From Paraburkholderia largidicola (lineage in GTDB: Bacteria > Pseudomonadota > Gammaproteobacteria > Burkholderiales > Burkholderiaceae), in assembly GCF_013426895.1 (NCBI RefSeq), contig NZ_AP023174.1:2790001-2854000 (forward strand): DNA of 64,000 nucleotides, written 5' to 3'. Below, one piece after another: positions 1 to 7,971 of the stretch; positions within the stretch are counted from its first letter, which is position 1, and every line of letters begins with the position of its first letter. Position numbers and translations under genes: made by a program. The notes beneath the pieces were generated by a model. That model ran no database searches, was not told the DNA's origin, and saw only the letters and a program-made list of their open reading frames with translations.

Positions 1-1433
1 CCGAGCGTCGCCTGCAGGCGACCCGCGCGCATCACGGCAACGCGATGGCACAGCCCGATCAGCTCGATCAGTTCGGATGAAATGACGACCACCGCGCGCC
101 CTTCGGCCGCAAGCCGGTGGATCAGAAAATAAATGTCGCGCTTCGCGCCAATATCGACGCCGCGCGTCGGCTCGTCGAGCACGATCACATCGGGATTCGG
201 CTGCAGGAATTTGGCGAGCGCGAGCTTCTGCTGGTTGCCGCCCGACAACATGCGCGCACGGCTGCCCAGATCGCCCGTGCGGATGCCGAACTCGCGCACG
301 GCTTTCGTCAGCGCGTCGCGTCCCGCCTTCAGATCGAGCAGCGGCTTCGCATAGCGTTCGAGCGTCATCAGCGTCAGGTTGTCCTGCAGGCTCAGGTTCA
401 CGTGCAGTCCCTTGCCCTTGCGGTCTTCGCTCAGATACGTGAGGCCGCGGCGCATCGCGTCGCGCGGACTGTGCAGGTCGGCTTTGCGTCCGGCGATTTC
501 GATCGTGCCCGAGGCGCGCTGGCGCAAGCCGATGATCGCCTCGAAGGCTTCCGTGCGTCCCGCGCCGACCAGTCCCGCAAAGCCGAACACTTCGCCCGCG
601 CGCACCTCGAAGCTCAGATCCTCGACCCAGTCGGGCACGCTGAGGTGCTGTACGTTCAGCGCGATGGGTGCGTTCTCCGCAGGCAACGTCTTGTCGGGGA
701 ACATGTCGGACAGGTCGCGCCCGACCATCAGGTTCGCCATCTGCTGACGCGCGAGCAGCGCCGTTTCGCTGCGCGCGACGAAGCGGCCGTCACGCATCAC
801 GATCACTTCGTCGGTGATGTGCTCGACTTCGTCGAGCTTGTGCGAGATGTAGACGATGGTCACGCCGTCGGCCTTGAGCTTCGTCATCAGCGCGAACAGG
901 CGCTCGGTCTCGGACGGCGTGAGCGTCGCCGTCGGTTCGTCCATGATCAGCAGCCGCGCGCGCCGCGACAGCGCCTTCGCAATCTCCACCATCTGCTTTT
1001 CCGCGACGATCAGGTCGCGCACCTTCGTATCGGGATGCTTGTGCAGGCCGACCTGGTCCAGATAGCGCTTCGCTTCGTTGCGCATCGCCGTGTCGTCGAC
1101 GAACATTCCCTTGCGCTTCTCGTGGCCGAGATACATGTTCTGCGCGATCGTCAGATGCTCAGCGAGATTGAACTCCTGGTGAATCAGCACGATGCCCGCC
1201 GCTTCCGCGTCGCGTGAGCCGTCGAAACGCTGTGCGTGGCCGTCGATCAGCACCGTGCCTTCAGTGGCCGTTTCGTAGCCCGCGAGGATTTTCATCAGCG
1301 TCGACTTGCCCGCGCCGTTCTCGCCGAGCAGGCCGTAGATGCGCCCAGGCGCCAGGTCGAAGCTCACGCCGTGCAGCACGCGCACGGGTCCGAAGTCTTT
1401 GCGGATATCGTCGAAGCGGACGGCGAGGCTCAT
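1..1433 (-). CDS. Sugar ABC transporter ATP-binding protein (RbsA/XylG/MglA type), C-terminus cut by window edge
   Basis: This is the cytoplasmic ATPase of a CUT2-type monosaccharide importer (ribose, xylose, galactose or similar). The gene starts at ATG 1433 and runs off the left edge after about 477 codons, so only the last few tens of residues of a typical 500-residue protein are missing. Two nucleotide-binding domains are visible. The first has Walker A GENGAGKST near residue 38 and Walker B LLIMDEPTA. The second has the degenerate P-loop GLVGAGRTE, a canonical LSGGNQQKLALAK signature and VIVLDEPTRGVD, the normal asymmetry of this family. It begins 13 bp after the LacI-family regulator, so the two are probably co-transcribed. 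Permease and binding-protein genes are expected to the left. The sugar cannot be read from this sequence. Confidence 0.93.
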   Translation of the reverse strand, partial: MSLAVRFDDIRKDFGPVRVLHGVSFDLAPGRIYGLLGENGAGKSTLMKILAGYETATEGTVLIDGHAQRFDGSRDAEAAGIVLIHQEFNLAEHLTIAQNMYLGHEKRKGMFVDDTAMRNEAKRYLDQVGLHKHPDTKVRDLIVAEKQMVEIAKALSRRARLLIMDEPTATLTPSETERLFALMTKLKADGVTIVYISHKLDEVEHITDEVIVMRDGRFVARSETALLARQQMANLMVGRDLSDMFPDKTLPAENAPIALNVQHLSVPDWVEDLSFEVRAGEVFGFAGLVGAGRTEAFEAIIGLRQRASGTIEIAGRKADLHSPRDAMRRGLTYLSEDRKGKGLHVNLSLQDNLTLMTLERYAKPLLDLKAGRDALTKAVREFGIRTGDLGSRARMLSGGNQQKLALAKFLQPNPDVIVLDEPTRGVDIGAKRDIYFLIHRLAAEGRAVVVISSELIELIGLCHRVAVMRAGRLQATL

Positions 1434-1446
1434 CGCGGCTTCCCTC

Positions 1447-2526
1447 TCAGGCGCTCTTTCTGACTACGAGCCGATGCGGCAGCAGCACGCCCGGCACGTT
1501 CTCGCGCGGATTCGCGAGCCGTTGCAGCAACAGGCGCGCGGCGGTCTCGCCCAGTTCGCGCATCGGCTGCGCGATCGTCGTCAACGGCGGATCGATCTGC
1601 GCGGCAAGCGAAATATCGTCGAAGCCCGCGACGGCGACATCGTCGGGCACGCGCTTGCCGACGCTGCGCAAGCCCGCGATTACGCCGATCGCCAACGTGT
1701 CCGACACGGCGAAGATGGCCGTTGGCGCGTCGGCGTGCGTCATCAGCAGCGCGGCCGCCGAGGCGCCCGCTTCGTAGTCGAGGCTGTTCACGTTCTGGCG
1801 CCAGCGTTCGTCGGCCGCGATGCCCGCGTCGCGCAATGCGTCCAGATAACCTTGCTGGCGTTGCTGCGCGTACAGGTAGTGATCGTCGGAATTGATCAGC
1901 GCGATCCGGCGGTGGCCGCGCGCGAGCAGGTGGCGCACGGCGTCGCCCGCTGCACGGTAGTTGTCGATGCCGACGTACGGCACACCCACGGACGAATCGA
2001 ACTCGCAGCACGCCACCCACGGCAGTGCGTTCGATTCCTCGGCAAGCGCCTGCTGCACGGTGGCCGGGTCGAGGCAGATCGCGCCGTCCGCGCGACGGCG
2101 GCGCAGCAGGTCGAAATAGCTGCGCTCGCGGCCCGCATCGGCGCCCGTGTCGCACAACAGCATGAAATAGCCGTGCTGGCGCGCAACGGAATCGATGCCG
2201 CGAATGACCTCGGCATAGAACGGGTTGCCGACGTCGGGGACCATCGTCAGCAACAGGCGGCTTTCGGCCGTACGGAGATTGCGCGCCAGTTCGTTCACGC
2301 GGTAGCCGCTCGTCGCGACGGCGGCGAGCACCTTGTCGCGCGTCGCGGGCCGCACGTTCAAATGCCCGTTCAGCACGCGCGATACCGTTGCCACGGACAC
2401 GCCCGCCTGCTCGGCAACTCCCGCAATCGACAGCCCTTCCGATGCGGCACGCGCCGAGCCATGCATATCGGGCTCGGCCGCGCCGGAGGGCTGCGCTTGC
2501 GGGTCACGTGGCGACGGTTTGTCCAC
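1447..2526 (-). CDS. LacI-family transcriptional regulator of the adjacent sugar transporter
   Basis: A 359-residue DNA-binding repressor with an N-terminal helix-turn-helix (IAGVAEQAGVSVATVSRVLN, about residues 34-53, then LNVRPATRDKVLAA) and a periplasmic-binding-protein-like effector domain typical of RbsR/PurR relatives. The start is GTG at 2526, preceded by GAGCGAGAG. About 33 residues before the HTH are low-complexity, so a later start is possible. A perfect 22-bp palindrome lies 15-36 bp upstream of the start and is the obvious autoregulatory operator. The sugar ABC ATPase follows 13 bp downstream, so the regulator probably senses that sugar or a phosphorylated derivative. The effector is not identifiable. 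Confidence 0.92.
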   Translation of the reverse strand: MDKPSPRDPQAQPSGAAEPDMHGSARAASEGLSIAGVAEQAGVSVATVSRVLNGHLNVRPATRDKVLAAVATSGYRVNELARNLRTAESRLLLTMVPDVGNPFYAEVIRGIDSVARQHGYFMLLCDTGADAGRERSYFDLLRRRRADGAICLDPATVQQALAEESNALPWVACCEFDSSVGVPYVGIDNYRAAGDAVRHLLARGHRRIALINSDDHYLYAQQRQQGYLDALRDAGIAADERWRQNVNSLDYEAGASAAALLMTHADAPTAIFAVSDTLAIGVIAGLRSVGKRVPDDVAVAGFDDISLAAQIDPPLTTIAQPMRELGETAARLLLQRLANPRENVPGVLLPHRLVVRKSA

Positions 2527-2540
2527 CGGCTCTCGCTCCG

Positions 2541-2562
2541 AAAATGTAATCGATTACATTTT
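2541..2562. promoter_or_regulatory. Perfect palindromic LacI-family operator
   Basis: The half-site AAAATGTAATC is followed directly by its exact reverse complement, giving 11+11 bp with a central CG. LacI/GalR proteins bind such CG-centred palindromes. It sits immediately upstream of the lacI-family gene on the minus strand, so autorepression and control of the sugar transport operon are inferred. It also lies in the shared region upstream of the plus-strand PCMT-like gene, but about 290 bp from that start. Confidence 0.85.
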
Positions 2563-2689
2563 TGGTCGACATCGGCATAAATCGCAAGTCCGATCTCGTA
2601 GGGACTTTCACCGAGGCACGCCGTCCGCCGGAATCCGTCCGACCGTGGCGGACTTGCCCGCGACAGGGCGGCATCGGCGCGTGGTTTGG

Positions 2690-2830
2690 TACAATTTCGC
2701 AGTTAACGAGTGACACCCGACTGACAACCCGGGGTACACCCGGCAGTAAAAGCCCAGGCAACATCCAATGGGAGCAGTGGTCCCCCAATACACCCACTGC
2801 CCGCGTCTCAACCACACCGCCGAATTGATC
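2690..2830 (+). promoter_or_regulatory. Leader of the PCMT-like gene with two hairpins
   Basis: A TACAAT hexamer at 2690-2695 could be a -10 box, but no good -35 is visible. The segment before ATG 2831 holds two clear hairpins: CCGGG/CCCGG with a 5-nt loop (2729-2743) and GCAGTGG/CCACTGC with a 13-nt loop (2774-2800). Neither is followed by a T-run. It does not match the SAM or SAH riboswitch consensus as I remember them. A structured 5' UTR is inferred. Confidence 0.35.
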
Positions 2831-3484
2831 ATGAACATCGAACAAGCGCGTTTCAACATGATTGAACAGCAAATCCGTCCGTGGGAAGTGCTCGACCAGG
2901 ACGTGCTGAATCTGCTGTCGATCGTCAAGCGTGAGAACTTCGTGCCCGCCGCATATCGCGAGCTGGCGTTCGTCGATTTCGAAATTCCCCTGCCTGCCGG
3001 CCAGCATATGTTGGCGCCGCGCGTCGAAGCGCGCGTGCTGCAGGAACTGGCGGTGAAGAAGCACGAGACCGTGCTGGAAATCGGCGCGGGTTCGGGCTAC
3101 ATGGCCGCGCTGCTCGCACATCGCGCGCAGCACGTGCTGACGGTCGACATCGAGCCGGAACTGGCCGAGCTGGCGAAGGCGAACCTCGCGGCGAACGGCG
3201 TGCTGAACGCCGAAGTCGCGACGGGCGACGGCGCACGTGGCTGGGCCGCGGCCGCGCCGTACGACGTGATCTGCGTGTCGGGCGGCCTGCCCGTGCTGCC
3301 GCAGGAAATCCTCGAGCATCTGAAGGTGGGTGGCCGTCTTGCCGCGTTCGTCGGCACCGCGCCCGTCATGAAGGCGCAGATCATCACGCGCGTCGACGAG
3401 AAGCAGTTCCGTATCGCCGACGTGTTCGAAACCTACGTCGAGCCGCTGCAGAACGCCGTGCACGCGCCGCGTTTCAAGTTCTAG
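2831..3484 (+). CDS. Protein-L-isoaspartate O-methyltransferase-like protein (divergent PCMT)
   Basis: A 217-residue class I SAM-dependent methyltransferase of the PCMT family. The SAM-binding motif VLEIGAGSGYMAALL lies around residues 79-93, followed by an acidic turn in VLTVDIEPEL. Canonical PCMTs use a GQTIS segment to repair isoaspartate; here the equivalent stretch reads PLPAGQHMLAPRVEAR, so the substrate may differ. The start MNIEQARF at 2831 is preferred over an in-frame upstream ATG at 2768 because the extra residues are low-quality sequence lying in the structured leader. A rhodanese gene follows after 19 bp, and the pair ends at a strong terminator, so they form a small operon. Confidence 0.82.
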   Translation: MNIEQARFNMIEQQIRPWEVLDQDVLNLLSIVKRENFVPAAYRELAFVDFEIPLPAGQHMLAPRVEARVLQELAVKKHETVLEIGAGSGYMAALLAHRAQHVLTVDIEPELAELAKANLAANGVLNAEVATGDGARGWAAAAPYDVICVSGGLPVLPQEILEHLKVGGRLAAFVGTAPVMKAQIITRVDEKQFRIADVFETYVEPLQNAVHAPRFKF

Positions 3485-3503
3485 GCACCACGCGAGACAC
3501 ACG

Positions 3504-3827
3504 ATGCAAAACCTGACCGCTTCCGCCCTCGCCGAATGGCTTGCTGATCAATCCCGCCCGGCGCCCGTGCTGCTCGACGTGCGCGAGCCGTGGGAAATCG
3601 AAACGGCGAAGATCGCCGGCAGCGTGTCAATTCCAATGCGCGAGATTCCCGCGCGCAGCGAAGAACTCGACGACGACGTGCAGATCGTCTGCATCTGCCA
3701 TCACGGCGCGCGCAGCGCGCAGGTCGCGATGTTCCTCGAATCGCGTGGACACAAGGACGTGTTCAACCTGTACGGCGGCATCGACGCGTGGTCGCGCCAG
3801 GTCGATCCTTCCGTGCCGACTTATTGA
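3504..3827 (+). CDS. Rhodanese-like sulfurtransferase (GlpE type)
   Basis: A 107-residue single-domain rhodanese, the usual length for GlpE-like proteins. The active-site loop CHHGARS places the catalytic cysteine at residue 65. The CH2A-like motif LLDVREPWEIE and the C-terminal LYGGIDAW motif are both present. It would take sulfur from thiosulfate or a persulfide donor onto Cys65 in the cytoplasm. The substrate is not evident. It is second in a two-gene unit with the PCMT-like methyltransferase and is followed about 30 bp later by a terminator. Confidence 0.93.
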   Translation: MQNLTASALAEWLADQSRPAPVLLDVREPWEIETAKIAGSVSIPMREIPARSEELDDDVQIVCICHHGARSAQVAMFLESRGHKDVFNLYGGIDAWSRQVDPSVPTY

Positions 3828-3857
3828 GCGTTTTTAGCTTCACGTTGCTGTATTCGA

Positions 3858-3889
3858 CGCGCCGGTTTTCAACCGGCGCGTTTTTGTTT
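3858..3889 (+). terminator. Rho-independent terminator after the PCMT-rhodanese pair
   Basis: A perfect 10-bp GC-rich stem, CGCGCCGGTT with AACCGGCGCG, closes a TTC loop and is followed by TTTTTGTTT on the plus strand. This is a textbook intrinsic terminator 31 bp after the rhodanese stop codon. Confidence 0.93.
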
Positions 3890-3934
3890 GTGCGCTTGGT
3901 TTGGCAGTAGCGCATACCGCGTCAGACGTTTCCT

Positions 3935-3955
3935 CCGAAATTTCAGAAATCTCGG
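3935..3955. promoter_or_regulatory. Imperfect 21-bp palindrome upstream of the DUF2844 gene
   Basis: CCGAAATTTC and AATCTCGG form an odd-length dyad centred on 3945 with one mismatched pair and an inner TTTCAGAAA palindrome. It is about 80 bp upstream of the DUF2844 start and could be an operator. No regulator is identifiable. Confidence 0.3.
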
Positions 3956-4032
3956 ATGTAGATCAGGAACATTGTTACGCCATCCTGATTATCCATCGAA
4001 CAACATAGCGTGCTTCCTTTCAAGGGCATACT

Positions 4033-4482
4033 ATGAAATCGATCAGGATCGCGGCGGCGTTAGCACTGCTATCGCCCGTCGTCTGTCACGCAACGCTCGG
4101 CGCAGCGCCGTCTGCGGGTACGCACACGCCGCAGCCCGCGCTGCGCGCTGCGGCATCCGTCGCAACGTCTTCGCCGTCTTATACCGTCCATGAATCCACG
4201 ACTACCGATGGCGTGACGATCCGCGAATATGCGACGCCGTCAAATGTCGTGTTCGCCGTCACATGGCAAGGGCCGACGCGGCCGGATATGCGGGCGCTGC
4301 TCGGCAGATACTTTCCGAACTTCGTCGCGGCCGGACAGCGCGTTGCGCGCGGCACAGGGCCGATGATCGCGCGCGATGGCGAGTTGCAGATCGAATCGTT
4401 TGGACATCCGGGCGTGTTCTCGGGCCGGGCGTACGTGCCGCGACTCGTCCCTGTCGACGTGAAAGTGGAGGCGCTGCAATGA
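4033..4482 (+). CDS. Secreted DUF2844-domain protein
   Basis: A 149-residue exported protein of unknown function. It has a Sec signal peptide with cleavage probably after VVCHA (about residue 20), then an A/S/P/T-rich linker. The conserved part follows from YTVHESTTTDGVTIREYATP and continues as VVFAVTWQGPTRPDM and LLGRYFPNF. I recognise this as the DUF2844 family, which in Burkholderia relatives is found next to DUF3443 genes. The stop codon overlaps the next ATG (ATGA at 4479-4482), so the two products are probably translationally coupled and may act together in the envelope. Confidence 0.85.
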   Translation: MKSIRIAAALALLSPVVCHATLGAAPSAGTHTPQPALRAAASVATSSPSYTVHESTTTDGVTIREYATPSNVVFAVTWQGPTRPDMRALLGRYFPNFVAAGQRVARGTGPMIARDGELQIESFGHPGVFSGRAYVPRLVPVDVKVEALQ

Positions 4483-5918
4483 AGCGCCTCTTATCGGATC
4501 GTTCGCTGTTCGCCGTGCTGATTGCTGCAAGTGTCGCGCTCACCGCGTGCGGCGGCGGTGGCGGTGGCGGTGGTGAGACTAGCGATAGCCCTCCCGTCAA
4601 CCATGTCGCGCCCGCCAGGCCCGCCAGCGCGCCATCGGCAGCAAGCCCGGATACGGCCGCCGACCCGCCCAGGACACCCAGTGTGCCCTCAGGGAATGAA
4701 CCCGGCAGCGGAACAGGCATATCCGGCAACGATCAGAACCCGACGGGCAAGAACGACGGCGACAAGCACGATGGCAACAAAACCGACGACAAGCCGCCGC
4801 CCACGCCCGTCGCCGTCAACAGCGTGCCCATCGTGATCGACAACGGCGTCGGCCGGGTCGTGAACATGCCGTATGTCAGTGTGACGTTCTGCGTGCCGGG
4901 CACGCAAGCCGAGTCGCAGTGCGCGACCGTCGATCATATGCTGCTCGACACGGGCTCGGTCGGCGTGCGCGTGATGTCCACCGCGCTCGGCGCCGCGCTG
5001 GCCAGTAACCTGCCCGCCCAGACCGGCGCCGCCAACGACAAAGCGGGCAACGCCCCGCTCGCCGAGTGCGCGACGTTCGCATCGGGCTATACATGGGGCG
5101 CGATACGTCGCGCCGACATCAGCATGGGCGGCGAGACGGCAAACGCTATCCCCATCCAGTTGCTCGGCGACAACGCGAATCCCACCACGCCGTCCGAGTG
5201 CGTCGCGCGCGGCAGCGCAGCCATGAACACGGTCGAGGCATTGGGCGCAAACGGGATCGTCGGCATCGGACACCTCGCCAGCGATTACCCCGACGCCGCC
5301 GACCGGGTGCTCTCGCCGCTTTACTACTATTGCCCGACATCATCGTCTTGCACGCCCGCCCGCGTGCCGCACGACAAGCAGACGGCCAACCCCATCGCCG
5401 CCTTCGCGACCGACAACAACGGCACGATCGTCCGCCTGCCGACACTGCCGCCCCTCGGCCGTGCGAGCGTCACAGGCGAGCTGATATTCGGCATCGGCAC
5501 ACGCGCGAACAATGCGTTGCCATCGTGGCCCACGTTTCTCGCCGTCTCGGATCGCGGCGCATTCACGTCCAGCTACAAGGACCGGTCGATGACGAGCATC
5601 ATCGACAGCGGCTCGAACGCGTTGTTCTTCCCAGACGCGACGCTGCCCGTGCTAGCAGGCTGGTATGCACCCGCCGCCGTCCAGAATCTCGGCGCGACGA
5701 TGATGTCGAACACGGGCAACGTGCAATCGACAATCGCATTCTCGATTGCGAACGCCCAGAATCTGTTCGGTCTGGGCTACGCCGCGCATGACAATCTCGG
5801 CGCGCCCGCCTCCGGCATGTTCATCTGGGGCCTGCCATTCTTTTACGGACGCAATGTCTACACTGCGCTGAGCGGCGTGCAAGCCGGCACGCAGATGGGA
5901 CCTTACGTGGCATTCTGA
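4479..5918 (+). CDS. DUF3443-family lipoprotein with aspartic-protease-like motifs
   Basis: A 479-residue protein starting at ATG 4479, which overlaps the upstream stop. The N-terminus is a lipoprotein signal with lipobox LTAC, giving Cys24, followed by a run of eight glycines and a long P/S/N/D/K-rich tether to about residue 110. The folded part carries LLDTGSVGVRVM (Asp157) and IIDSGSNALFF (Asp376), about 220 residues apart. That resembles the paired D-T/S-G motifs of bilobal pepsin-type aspartic proteases. The family has no assigned function as far as I know. Outer-membrane or periplasmic location is inferred from the lipobox. Several Cys residues suggest disulfides. Confidence 0.85.
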   Translation: MKRLLSDRSLFAVLIAASVALTACGGGGGGGGETSDSPPVNHVAPARPASAPSAASPDTAADPPRTPSVPSGNEPGSGTGISGNDQNPTGKNDGDKHDGNKTDDKPPPTPVAVNSVPIVIDNGVGRVVNMPYVSVTFCVPGTQAESQCATVDHMLLDTGSVGVRVMSTALGAALASNLPAQTGAANDKAGNAPLAECATFASGYTWGAIRRADISMGGETANAIPIQLLGDNANPTTPSECVARGSAAMNTVEALGANGIVGIGHLASDYPDAADRVLSPLYYYCPTSSSCTPARVPHDKQTANPIAAFATDNNGTIVRLPTLPPLGRASVTGELIFGIGTRANNALPSWPTFLAVSDRGAFTSSYKDRSMTSIIDSGSNALFFPDATLPVLAGWYAPAAVQNLGATMMSNTGNVQSTIAFSIANAQNLFGLGYAAHDNLGAPASGMFIWGLPFFYGRNVYTALSGVQAGTQMGPYVAF

Positions 5919-5946
5919 CGTCGCTGCACTCTGCGCAATCCCACGC

Positions 5947-5988
5947 AAAACGGCGGACAGGTCGCGCGGCCCGTCCGCCGTTTTCTCA
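5947..5988. terminator. Bidirectional terminator hairpin after the DUF3443 gene
   Basis: AAAACGGCGGAC at 5947-5958 pairs perfectly with GTCCGCCGTTTT at 5973-5984 around a 14-nt loop. It is A-rich on the 5' side and T-rich on the 3' side, so it can terminate on either strand. It closes the DUF2844/DUF3443 unit. Confidence 0.85.
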
Positions 5989-6376
5989 TGCGTGGACGAC
6001 TCTCCTTCAGCGCGTGAATCGCTGCTTCGAACACCACCGCCATTTTCGCGGCGCGCGTGCGGTGACCCTCGAGGCCGGACGCACAGCCCGTTCGTTCATG
6101 TTCCGTCTCCCCTCTGATCCAGCTCAGCTGGTCGATCAATGTCGGCAGCCGCACGTCCGTGCACAACGGCGCAGCGGCGATGCACCGGCGTCGCGCCCAG
6201 AAATCTGAGGAATCGCGGCGCACGCTCCGTTGCAGCGCGGCGCGCACCTGAACGAGGCGTACGCCGTTGTGGTGCACCGCTTTCGCGCTCAAAGCGCATA
6301 ACGCCACACGATGCCGCACCGCCAGCGACCCGCATTGCAGCAAGCGAAGCGTGTATTGAAGCGGCTGCCGCAAAGT
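5989..6376. other. Gene-poor upstream region of the urea-transport operon
   Basis: About 390 bp with no convincing gene. Short open frames on both strands are Arg/Ala-rich and resemble no family. A GGTGCACC palindrome at 6271-6278, about 100 bp upstream of the sigma-54 promoter, contains the GGTGCA half of the NtrC consensus but lacks a correctly spaced partner. Confidence 0.4.
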
Positions 6377-6392
6377 TGGCATATGCCTTGCA
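6377..6392 (+). promoter_or_regulatory. Sigma-54 (RpoN) promoter for urtABC(DE)
   Basis: TGGCAT-N5-TTGCA matches the -24/-12 consensus, with GG and GC separated by exactly 10 bp. It lies 100 bp upstream of urtA. Sigma-54 promoters need an enhancer-binding activator. NtrC under nitrogen limitation is the natural candidate for a urea importer, but a full NtrC site was not found. Confidence 0.75.
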
Positions 6393-6491
6393 GTATCCGG
6401 CCGGCAAGCGCCTGCACACATAACGCAAAGAAGGATGGGACGCACGCCGTCTGTCCGCCACTCACCACCAATCTATGGCAAGGGGAAGCAC

Positions 6492-7793
6492 ATGAAACGT
6501 CGCAGTCTGCTGAAGCTCGGCTCCATGTCGGGCGCGCTCGCGCTCGCTGGCAAGGTTCCGTTCGCGCATGCCCAGTCGGGCAATGGCCCGATCAAGGTCG
6601 GCATCCTGCACTCCCTGTCGGGCACGATGGCAATCTCGGAGACGTCGCTGAAAGACACGGCGCTCATGACGATCGCCGAGATCAACGCCAGCGGCGGCGT
6701 AATGGGCCGCAAGCTGGAGCCCGTGGTCGTCGATCCCGCCTCCAACTGGCCGCTATTCGCCGAGAAGGCGCGCGGGCTGCTGACGCAGGACAAGGTTGCC
6801 TGCGTGTTCGGCTGCTGGACGTCGGTGTCGCGCAAGTCGGTGCTGCCCGTGTTCGAAGAACTGAACGGCCTGCTCTTCTACCCGGTGCAGTACGAAGGCG
6901 AAGAGATGTCGCGCAACGTGTTCTACACGGGTGCCGCGCCCAATCAGCAGGCGATCCCCGCCACCGAATATCTGATGAGCGCGGAAGGCGGCGGCGCCAA
7001 GCGCTTCTTCCTGCTTGGGACCGACTATGTGTATCCGCGTACGACGAACAAGATCCTGCGGGCGTTCCTCAAATCCAAGGGCGTCCAGGAGACCGACATC
7101 CAGGAGGTCTACACGCCGTTCGGCCATAGCGACTATCAGACTATCGTCGCCAGCATCAAGACCTTCTCGCAGGGCGGCAAGACGTGTGTGATCTCCACCG
7201 TCAACGGCGACTCGAACGTGCCGTTCTACAAGGAACTCGGTAACCAGGGGCTGAAGGCGACCGACGTGCCCGTCGTCGCGTTCTCGGTCGGTGAAGAAGA
7301 ACTGCGCGGCATCGACACGAAGCCGCTGGTCGGCAACCTCGCGGCATGGAACTACTTCATGTCGGTGAAGGGTCCGGGCAACACGAAGTTCAAGGAACAA
7401 TGGGCCGAGTGGGTCAAGTCGCAGAACCTGCCGGGCGGCACGAAGCGCGTAACCAACGACCCGATGGAAGCGACCTATGTCGGCATCCACATGTGGAAGC
7501 AGGCCGTCGAAAAAGCGAAGAGCACGGATGTCGACAAGGTGCGCGTCGCGATGATCGGCCAGAAATTTGCCGCGCCGTCGGGCTTCACGCTCGAGATGGA
7601 CGGCAACCACCACCTGCACAAGCCGGTGATGATCGGCGAAGTGCGCGCGGACGGCCAGTTCAACGTGGTGTGGAAGACCAAGACGGCGATTCGCGCGCAG
7701 CCGTGGAGCCCGTATATCGCGGGCAACCAGGGCAAGCCGGATGTCGTCAGCTCGATTCCCGAGTTCCTGCGCCGCCGCTCGCGCGTCGCATAA
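6492..7793 (+). CDS. urtA: Urea ABC transporter substrate-binding protein UrtA
   Basis: A 433-residue periplasmic urea-binding protein of the branched-chain-amino-acid/amide receptor family. The start MKRRSLLKLGSM at 6492 has GGGGA upstream. The leader ends near FAHAQ (residue 28), and its paired arginines suggest Tat export. The mature part begins with IKVGILHSLSGTMAISE, typical of UrtA. It is first in urtABCDE, which is followed by urease genes, so imported urea is probably hydrolysed to ammonia. A sigma-54 promoter precedes it. The 178-bp gap to urtB contains two strong hairpins, which may raise binding-protein output over the membrane components. Confidence 0.96.
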   Translation: MKRRSLLKLGSMSGALALAGKVPFAHAQSGNGPIKVGILHSLSGTMAISETSLKDTALMTIAEINASGGVMGRKLEPVVVDPASNWPLFAEKARGLLTQDKVACVFGCWTSVSRKSVLPVFEELNGLLFYPVQYEGEEMSRNVFYTGAAPNQQAIPATEYLMSAEGGGAKRFFLLGTDYVYPRTTNKILRAFLKSKGVQETDIQEVYTPFGHSDYQTIVASIKTFSQGGKTCVISTVNGDSNVPFYKELGNQGLKATDVPVVAFSVGEEELRGIDTKPLVGNLAAWNYFMSVKGPGNTKFKEQWAEWVKSQNLPGGTKRVTNDPMEATYVGIHMWKQAVEKAKSTDVDKVRVAMIGQKFAAPSGFTLEMDGNHHLHKPVMIGEVRADGQFNVVWKTKTAIRAQPWSPYIAGNQGKPDVVSSIPEFLRRRSRVA

Positions 7794-7811
7794 CGTGGCA
7801 TGAGCAACGTG

Positions 7812-7941
7812 CCGGTGTGTCGCCTCAGAAGGACGCACCGGCTTGCACAGCGCACCGATGTTTCGCTCCGCGTGAAGCACCCGGTGCGCCCACGCAAGCG
7901 CGCGATGCCCTTGCCGCTTCTCGTGCGAGGGCATCGCGCGC
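7812..7941 (+). other. Two intercistronic hairpins between urtA and urtB
   Basis: The first stem, GCCGGTGTGTC with GACGCACCGGC (about 7811-7842), has one G-T pair. The second pairs GCGCGCGATGCCCT at 7898-7911 with its exact complement at 7928-7941, a 14-bp stem with a 16-nt loop. Neither has a T-run. mRNA stabilisation or attenuation downstream of urtA is inferred. Confidence 0.6.
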
Positions 7942-7971
7942 CTGCCTGCAGGCTTCTCACTCAAGGCCACC

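Noticed and set aside
1339..2580. Plus-strand open frame of over 400 codons across the LacI-family regulator
   Set aside because: It is the antisense shadow of the regulator, with Arg/Gln/His-rich sequence and no recognisable domain.
2701..2830. SAM- or SAH-type riboswitch before the PCMT-like gene
   Set aside because: Two hairpins exist but the order and conserved loop sequences I know for these riboswitches are not present. Kept only as a structured leader.
6139..6423. Possible small gene between the DUF3443 gene and urtA
   Set aside because: The Arg/Ala-rich translation resembles no family, there is no ribosome site, and it overlaps the sigma-54 promoter.
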